A stretch of DNA of 10,110 nt from NCBI GenBank assembly GCA_038254195.1, contig JBBSGJ010000081.1:1-10110 (forward strand), read 5' to 3'. Position 1 is the first letter of the stretch. Every line of letters begins with the position of its first letter. Below the pieces are notes generated by a model, which saw nothing but the letters and a program-made list of their open reading frames with translations, was not told where the DNA came from and did no database searches. This document shows, one piece after another, positions 6,134 to 10,110 of this stretch. The position numbers and the translations under genes are program-made. Source of the DNA: JBBQAA01 sp038254195 (GTDB lineage: Bacteria > Actinomycetota > Thermoleophilia > Solirubrobacterales > Solirubrobacteraceae).

Positions 6134-6355
6134 TCACCCGCTCGCGGTGGCACCCCGTTCCAGAGGGGTGGGCCCGACGAACGTCGCGCCCCGCTCGGAC
6201 ACCTCTCCTCCGGGCAGCGGGTAGTTGAGTGCCCGGCCGCCGACCCGGTTGCGCGCCTCGAGGACGATGACGCTCCTGCCCGCCCGCACGAGCGCCCGCG
6301 CCGCGGTGAGTTCGGCGAACCCGACGACCTCGGCGCCACCGACGCCCGAGCTCAC
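6134..6355 (-). pseudogene. N-terminal fragment of a flavin monoamine oxidase-like protein
   Basis: This 73-residue frame starts with GTG at 6355, overlapping the TGA of the phosphatase gene (GTGA), and ends at TGA 6134-6136. FAELTAARALVRAGRSVIVL at 13-32, EARNRVGGRALNYPLPGGE at 33-51 and ERGATFVGPT at 54-63 are the start of a flavin amine oxidase: the FAD-binding beta-alpha-beta unit, the LEARDRVGGR motif, and the 'GGTFVGPTQ' strand. Intact relatives have about 400-500 residues; everything after the first 70 is gone. The dinucleotide-binding GxGxxG is also broken: about two residues are missing and the last glycine is glutamate (VVGFAEL instead of the usual VVGAGFAGL). It may still be translated by coupling to the gene before it, but it cannot be a working oxidase. 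Confidence 0.75.
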
Positions 6356-6918
6356 GGCTCCAGGTTCCACCCCGCCAGGCCGGGCGTCTCGCGCTCCCAG
6401 CCCAGGACGCCGTAACGGCCCGTGGCGAAGAGCAGGTGGCGGCCCTCGACGGGCGGGAGCTCGAGCCAGCGGGCGGCCAGGACCCGCAGCAGATGGCCGT
6501 GGGCGAACACCGCCACGTCGCCCTCGGCGCGGTGCAGCTCCGCGACCACGGGATCCACCCGCCGCCCGACGTCGTCGACGGACTCGCCGCCCGGGCATCC
6601 GCCGTTCCAGATCGTCCACCCCGGGCGCTGCTCGCGGACCTCCGGGGTGGTGAGCCCCTCGTACTCGCCGTAGTCCCACTCGAGAAGCTCGTCGCGCAGC
6701 TCGGCGCGGTCCTCGTACCCCGCCAGCGTGCACGTCTCCCGCGCGCGGCCGAGCGGGGAGCACAGCACGCGGGCGAGCTCCCGCGCCGCGAGCACCGGGC
6801 GCAGGCGCACGCCGTCGCGCCGGCCCGCGTCGGTGAGCGGGATCTCCGTGCGGCCGGTGTGCCGGTTCGCCCGGCTCCACTCCGTCTCGCCGTGGCGGAC
6901 GAGGACGACCTCAGCCAT
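6352..6918 (-). CDS. Histidine phosphatase family protein (phosphoglycerate mutase-like)
   Basis: This 188-residue enzyme belongs to the histidine phosphatase superfamily (cofactor-dependent phosphoglycerate mutase and acid phosphatase relatives), which works through a phospho-histidine intermediate. The catalytic RHGET is at 8-12 with nucleophile H9; R58/R60 lie in CSPLGRARET (53-62); E80 in LLEWDYGEYEG is the likely proton donor; H140 is in AHGH (139-142). The small size suggests a phosphatase rather than a glycolytic mutase, which has about 250 residues. The substrate is unknown, but its place after a sugar kinase and pentose-phosphate genes hints at a sugar phosphate. The ATG at 6918 has a strong AAGGAGG (6930-6924) 5 bases upstream and overlaps the end of the ROK kinase by 8 bases. 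Last intact gene of the operon. Confidence 0.92.
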   Translation of the reverse strand: MAEVVLVRHGETEWSRANRHTGRTEIPLTDAGRRDGVRLRPVLAARELARVLCSPLGRARETCTLAGYEDRAELRDELLEWDYGEYEGLTTPEVREQRPGWTIWNGGCPGGESVDDVGRRVDPVVAELHRAEGDVAVFAHGHLLRVLAARWLELPPVEGRHLLFATGRYGVLGWERETPGLAGWNLEP

Positions 6919-7834
6919 GCGCGCCTCCTTGCTCGAGCTCCAGCGCGGCGAGCAGCGCGGCGCCGCGCACCCCCGCGTCGTCGTGGCGGGCGAGCCGGAT
7001 CGTCGTCTCCTCCCCCACCCCGGGCAGCACGTACTCCCGCGCGACCCGCGCCGCCGGCTCGAGCAGGACGTCCCCCGCCGCCGCCACCCCACCGCCGATC
7101 ACGACCTCCTCGGGGTCGAACGTGTTGATGGCGTTGGCGATCCCGATGCCCAAACGCTCGCCGAGCAGCCGCACGAGCGCCGCGGCCTCGCCGTCGCCGG
7201 CCAGCGCGCGGTGGACCACCTCCCGTCCCGAGAGCCCGAGTTGCCCGTGCGCGAGTCGATCGAGGACCTTCCCCGCCGCGAGGGACTCGAGCGAGCCGGG
7301 CTGGGGAGGGTGCTCGGCCGGCGGCGGCACGCCCTCTTCGAGCCCGAGCCCGACGAGCATGTGGCCGAGCTCCCCGGCCGCGCCCGTGCGCCCGCGGAAC
7401 ACCCGGCCGCCGATCACGAGCCCGCCCCCCACCCCGGTGCCCACGGTGAACATGACGAGGTCGCGCACCGTGAAGCGCGTGCCGTCGTGTGCCTCGGCGA
7501 GGGCCGCGACCGTCGCGTCGTTGTCCACGAAGACCGGCAGATCGAGGCGCTCCTCGAGCTCGTGGCGCAGCGGCACGTCTCGCAACGGGATGTTGACCGA
7601 GGACTTCACGCGTCCCGACGTCCACTCGATGACCGAGGGCACGCCGAGGCCGACCCCCCCGATCCCCGGTCCGCGGGCGGCGCCGATCATCTCCACGAGC
7701 TGGGCGAGCAGGCCGTCCGCGCCGGCGTCGGTGCGGGTCGCCTGCTCGTCGCCGAGGACGAACACGTCGTCCTCGATCCAGCCCGCGGCGATCTTCGTGC
7801 CGCCGACGTCGAGCCCGACGACGCGCCCGCTCAC
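6911..7834 (-). CDS. ROK family sugar kinase (probable glucokinase)
   Basis: This 307-residue protein is an ATP-dependent sugar kinase of the ROK family; given its neighbours it probably makes glucose-6-phosphate for Zwf. The phosphate-binding motif LDVGGTK is at 8-14. The catalytic aspartate is D106 in FVDNDATVAALAE (102-114). GTGVGGGLVIGG at 132-143 is the adenosine/phosphate loop, and GELGH (154-158) carries the sugar-binding E155 and the family histidine H158. The oddity is that the usual zinc site (CxCGxxGCxE after ExGH) is replaced by PPPAEHPPQPGSLESLAAG (170-188), and the whole protein has no cysteine. The GTG start at 7834 overlaps the pgl stop (GTGA); the protein homology begins there, so the ATG at 7888 inside pgl is not used. 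Other ROK substrates (fructose, N-acetylsugars) are possible. Confidence 0.9.
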   Translation of the reverse strand: MSGRVVGLDVGGTKIAAGWIEDDVFVLGDEQATRTDAGADGLLAQLVEMIGAARGPGIGGVGLGVPSVIEWTSGRVKSSVNIPLRDVPLRHELEERLDLPVFVDNDATVAALAEAHDGTRFTVRDLVMFTVGTGVGGGLVIGGRVFRGRTGAAGELGHMLVGLGLEEGVPPPAEHPPQPGSLESLAAGKVLDRLAHGQLGLSGREVVHRALAGDGEAAALVRLLGERLGIGIANAINTFDPEEVVIGGGVAAAGDVLLEPAARVAREYVLPGVGEETTIRLARHDDAGVRGAALLAALELEQGGAHG

Positions 7835-8532
7835 AGGCGCGAGGCGGCGGCGGCGTCGCAGACCACGGTGAGCCGCTCCTGGGCGCACTCGGCCACGAGC
7901 GACGCCGGCGTCCCCGGGCCGGGCGGGCCCGCCTGCTCGTCGAACGCCCGGCGCATGGCGTCGGCCTTGGCCTCCCCGGTCACGAGGAAGACGACCGCCC
8001 GGGCCGCGCTCAGCGCGGGCAGCGTGAGGGTGACCCGCGGGACGAACGGCTCGAGGCCCGCCTCCTCGACACCGACCACCCAGCGCTCACGCTCGTCCAG
8101 GGCGTCCGAGCCCGGAAACAGCGACGCGCAGTGACCGTCGGGGCCGATACCCAGCAGGAGGAGGTCGAAGGCGGGCGGGTCGTCGCCGAAGACCTCGCGC
8201 AGCTCGCGCTCGTAGGCCTCGGCCGCGGCGTGCGGGCCGCGCTCGCCCTCCATCCGCCGGACGTCGGGGGGCGGATCCAGCCGGGAGAGCAGCGTCTCGT
8301 CCGCCATCGCGAAGTTCGACCGCGAGTCGTCCACCGCCACGCAGCGCTCGTCACCGAACCAGACGCGCGTCCGCCGCCAGTCCGCGAGGTGCGAGGCGGC
8401 GGTCCGACCGTAGGCGTCGGCGGGGGTCGAGCCGCCGGTGAGCACCACGTCCCCCCCGCCGTGAGCGGCGGCGGCGAGGATCTGCGCCACCTCCCCCGCC
8501 GGGTCCTCGACGACCTGAAGGCGTCCCCTCAC
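7831..8532 (-). CDS. pgl: 6-phosphogluconolactonase
   Basis: This 233-residue enzyme (DevB/SOL family) hydrolyses 6-phosphoglucono-1,5-lactone to 6-phosphogluconate, the second step of the oxidative pentose phosphate pathway. VVLTGGSTPADAYG at 29-42 is the phosphate-binding loop, VWFGDERCVAVDDSRSNFAM at 57-76 is the family signature, and LLLGIGPDGHCASLFPGS at 125-142 carries the catalytic histidine (H134). RVTLTLPALSAARAVVFLVT at 166-185 is also typical. Length is normal. The GTG start at 8532 has GGAG about 8 bases upstream and no ATG or GTG closer than it in frame. Its TGA overlaps the ROK kinase GTG. It lies 46 bases after opcA, and that gap is exactly filled by a 17-codon mini-ORF. Confidence 0.93.
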   Translation of the reverse strand: MRGRLQVVEDPAGEVAQILAAAAHGGGDVVLTGGSTPADAYGRTAASHLADWRRTRVWFGDERCVAVDDSRSNFAMADETLLSRLDPPPDVRRMEGERGPHAAAEAYERELREVFGDDPPAFDLLLLGIGPDGHCASLFPGSDALDERERWVVGVEEAGLEPFVPRVTLTLPALSAARAVVFLVTGEAKADAMRRAFDEQAGPPGPGTPASLVAECAQERLTVVCDAAAASRL

Positions 8533-8582
8533 CGGGCGGTCTCCGCGCGAGCCGGACCAGGAGTCAGAGCCCGGTCGGTCAT
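8529..8582 (-). other. 17-codon mini-ORF bridging opcA and pgl
   Basis: ATG 8582 overlaps the opcA stop (ATGA), and this frame (MTDRALTPGPARAETAR) stops at TGA 8529-8531, which overlaps the pgl GTG (GTGA). It could carry ribosomes from opcA into pgl, or be chance. The peptide resembles nothing I know. Overlap at both ends is the only evidence. Confidence 0.25.
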
Positions 8583-9652
8583 CCCAGCAGGGCCCGCGCG
8601 CCCCGGACGGCGGGCCTGTACGTCGGGTCGCGCAGCAGCGCCTGGCGCACTCCCTCCCCGAGGATGCCACCCTCGCCGCGCGAGGCGCCGAGCGCGCGCC
8701 ACGAGCGCTCCGCGCCCTGGCGATCGCGGCGCTTGGCCACGAGCCCGCCCGGTCCGCGGTCGAGGGACAGCGTCTCCCCCTGGGCGGTCTCCACCGTCAC
8801 GCCGGCCAGCCCGGGAACGGGCATCGTGACATCCGGCTCCAGCGCGAGCTTCACCTCGCCCTTGCGCGCGCGGGCCCGCCCGCGCCGGCCGCTCGCGCCC
8901 GCGACCATCGCCGCGGGCTGCCAGCCCAGCCGCGACGCGAGCCAGCCCAGCAGCAGGAGCGCGCTCACCTCGGAGTCCGGGCGATGGCGCACCGTCACCG
9001 AGGCCAGCGAGCCGAGCATGGCCCGGCCCGCGGGAGGGTCGAAGTTCGCCGCGATCCGCTCCCGCCACGGCGTCGAGCGCAGCCACGCGAGGTCGACGAC
9101 GTAGGCGCGCTCCGCCAGCTCGGCGACACGCGCGAGCGCCGTCGCCGCGTCGGCCTCGTCGACCGAGTCGAGCAGGACGACGTCCGCGAGCCCGAGCAGG
9201 GCGTCGACCGCCGCGCCATGCCCGTGGGGCGCCCAGACCATCGTGAGCACGTCGCTGACGAGGACGGGGTCGACGATCGTCGCCAGGCGCGCCACGTGCT
9301 GCTCGCCCATGTCGATCTCGACGAGCTCGCGGCAGCGGGCCACGCCGGCGCCCTCCGGGACGTCACAGGCGAGCGTCGCCCACGCGTCCAGGTCCTCCTT
9401 GCGGTGCTCCACCGCACACATGATCGTGCGCGAGGGGTGATAGCGCCCCACCCGCTCGAGCCGGTTGGCGATCTCGCCCTTCCATTCGCGGTCCACGACC
9501 ACGACGAGGTTGAGCACCCGGGCCTGGGCCAGACCCCGCTCCTCGAGCGCGCGCTGGATCTCCAGCTCCCGCAGCGCCGCCTCGATCTCGGCGGGATGGA
9601 CGTGCTCGGAGGACCAGACTCCCGAGCTCCCGGCCGCTACAGGGGCCTCCAC
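8579..9652 (-). CDS. opcA: Glucose-6-phosphate dehydrogenase assembly protein OpcA
   Basis: This 357-residue protein belongs to the OpcA family, which binds glucose-6-phosphate dehydrogenase and promotes its active oligomer in Actinobacteria and Cyanobacteria. It has no catalytic site of its own. Family features are RVLNLVVVVD at 45-54, the highly typical RYHPSRTIMC at 70-79, LLDSVDEADAATALARVAEL at 160-179, VVDLAWLRSTPWRERIAANF at 185-204 and LGWLASRLGWQPA at 235-247. The C-terminal part (265-357) is the usual beta-rich OpcA tail. GTG 9652 is chosen because GAGGAGG (9666-9660) lies 7 bases upstream and no other start lies between it and the homology. It overlaps the 3' end of zwf by 16 bases, so translation of the two partners is coupled. 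Confidence 0.93.
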   Translation of the reverse strand: MEAPVAAGSSGVWSSEHVHPAEIEAALRELEIQRALEERGLAQARVLNLVVVVDREWKGEIANRLERVGRYHPSRTIMCAVEHRKEDLDAWATLACDVPEGAGVARCRELVEIDMGEQHVARLATIVDPVLVSDVLTMVWAPHGHGAAVDALLGLADVVLLDSVDEADAATALARVAELAERAYVVDLAWLRSTPWRERIAANFDPPAGRAMLGSLASVTVRHRPDSEVSALLLLGWLASRLGWQPAAMVAGASGRRGRARARKGEVKLALEPDVTMPVPGLAGVTVETAQGETLSLDRGPGGLVAKRRDRQGAERSWRALGASRGEGGILGEGVRQALLRDPTYRPAVRGARALLG

Positions 9653-10110
9653 TCCGTCCCCTCCTCGAGCAGCCGGTCGGCGTCCGGCGGCCCCGACGTT
9701 CCCGCCGCGTAGGTCTCCACCGGCTCGCCGCCGTCCGCCCAGCGCTTCAGCACCGGGTCGATGATGCTCCACGACGCCTCGACCTCGTCGTCGCGCGTGA
9801 ACAGCGTCGCCTCGCCCTTCATCGCGTCGAGGATCAGCCGCTCGTAGGCCTCCGGCGACTGGGAGAGGAACGTCGTCCCGTAGGAGAACTCCATGTTCAC
9901 GGGGCGGATGCGCATCCGCGGCCCGGGGATCTTCGCCCCGAGCGAGAGCGACACGCCCTCGTTGGGCTGGATCGTGAACACGAGCTCGTTCGGCTTGGGC
10001 CCGATCGTCCCGTCCTGCTGGAAGGCCATGTGCGGGACGGGCTTGAGCCGCACCGCGATCTCCGTGACCTTGCGCGCCAGGCGCTTGCCCGTGCGCAGGT
10101 AGAACGGCAC
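9637..10110 (-). CDS. zwf: Glucose-6-phosphate dehydrogenase, C-terminal part (5' end outside window)
   Basis: These are the last 157 residues of glucose-6-phosphate dehydrogenase, which oxidises glucose-6-phosphate to 6-phosphogluconolactone and makes NADPH. The fragment opens with PFYLRTGKRLARKVTEIAV, the conserved strand whose RTGK lysine contacts the substrate. It continues with LVFTIQPNEGVSLSLGAKIP, NMEFSY, SPEAYERLILDAMKGEATLF, TRDDEVEASWSIIDPVLKRW and the usual C-terminal ADGGEP-Y-AGTSGPPDAD-LL, all normal for the family. The frame is open to the window edge, so the start, the NADP Rossmann domain and the catalytic His lie outside. It is the most upstream visible gene of the zwf-opcA-pgl-ROK operon. 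Confidence 0.96.
   Translation of the reverse strand: MPFYLRTGKRLARKVTEIAVRLKPVPHMAFQQDGTIGPKPNELVFTIQPNEGVSLSLGAKIPGPRMRIRPVNMEFSYGTTFLSQSPEAYERLILDAMKGEATLFTRDDEVEASWSIIDPVLKRWADGGEPVETYAAGTSGPPDADRLLEEGTEWRPL

Noticed and set aside
4980..7625. One 881-residue minus-strand fusion protein
   Set aside because: The frame passes through the ROK kinase and phosphatase out of frame. Only the part from 6071 onward is the transporter.
7834..7888. ATG at 7888 as start of the ROK kinase
   Set aside because: The added residues are Arg-rich, lie inside pgl and match no ROK N-terminus; the GTG at 7834 begins right before the family homology.
6728..8134. 468-residue plus-strand open frame
   Set aside because: It is antisense to the ROK kinase, pgl and the phosphatase, and its His/Arg/Asp-rich composition is typical of antisense frames in GC-rich genes.

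Overview
The window reads as chromosomal DNA of a high-GC actinobacterium, possibly of the Thermoleophilia/Solirubrobacterales type. The grounds are very GC-rich DNA with strong third-position G/C bias, frequent GTG starts and ATGA/GTGA gene overlaps, a tRNA with no encoded CCA, and an opcA gene, a family confined mainly to Actinobacteria and Cyanobacteria. The lineage is inference; no marker gene fixes it.

Region 1 (1-2359, minus strand) is a three-gene operon for a xanthine dehydrogenase-family molybdenum hydroxylase: a [2Fe-2S] subunit, an FAD subunit carrying the four extra cysteines of the PaoB/YagS type, and a molybdopterin subunit that runs off the left edge. Region 2 (2360-2814) holds no gene I can recognise. 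Region 3 (2815-3468, minus) is a Phd/YefM antitoxin and PIN-domain toxin pair with its own small promoter/operator. Region 4 (3485-3627, plus) is a tRNA-Gly(GCC) with promoter and terminator hairpin.

Region 5 (3628-4915) is a loose patch: one intact class I SAM methyltransferase on the plus strand, then two decayed remnants, a VOC/glyoxalase-like piece (minus) and the C-terminal tail of an FMN-dependent alpha-hydroxy-acid dehydrogenase (plus, with one frameshift). Region 6 (4912-6071, minus) is an FUSC/aromatic-acid-exporter-like membrane protein whose reading frame breaks near 5146.

Region 7 (6134-10110, minus) is a sugar-phosphate operon in transcription order zwf (partial), opcA, pgl, a ROK-family sugar kinase and a histidine-phosphatase gene, ending in a truncated flavin amine oxidase fragment. 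The first four fit together: the ROK kinase would make glucose-6-phosphate, Zwf with its assembly factor OpcA oxidises it to 6-phosphogluconolactone with NADPH production, and Pgl hydrolyses the lactone into the pentose phosphate pathway. Genes here overlap or nearly touch, so translation is probably coupled.

I see no CRISPR array, insertion sequence, phage gene or clearly novel multi-gene system. The most unusual points are the cysteine-free ROK kinase, the cluster of gene remnants, a possibly leaderless toxin-antitoxin transcript, and a 17-codon mini-ORF that bridges opcA and pgl exactly.
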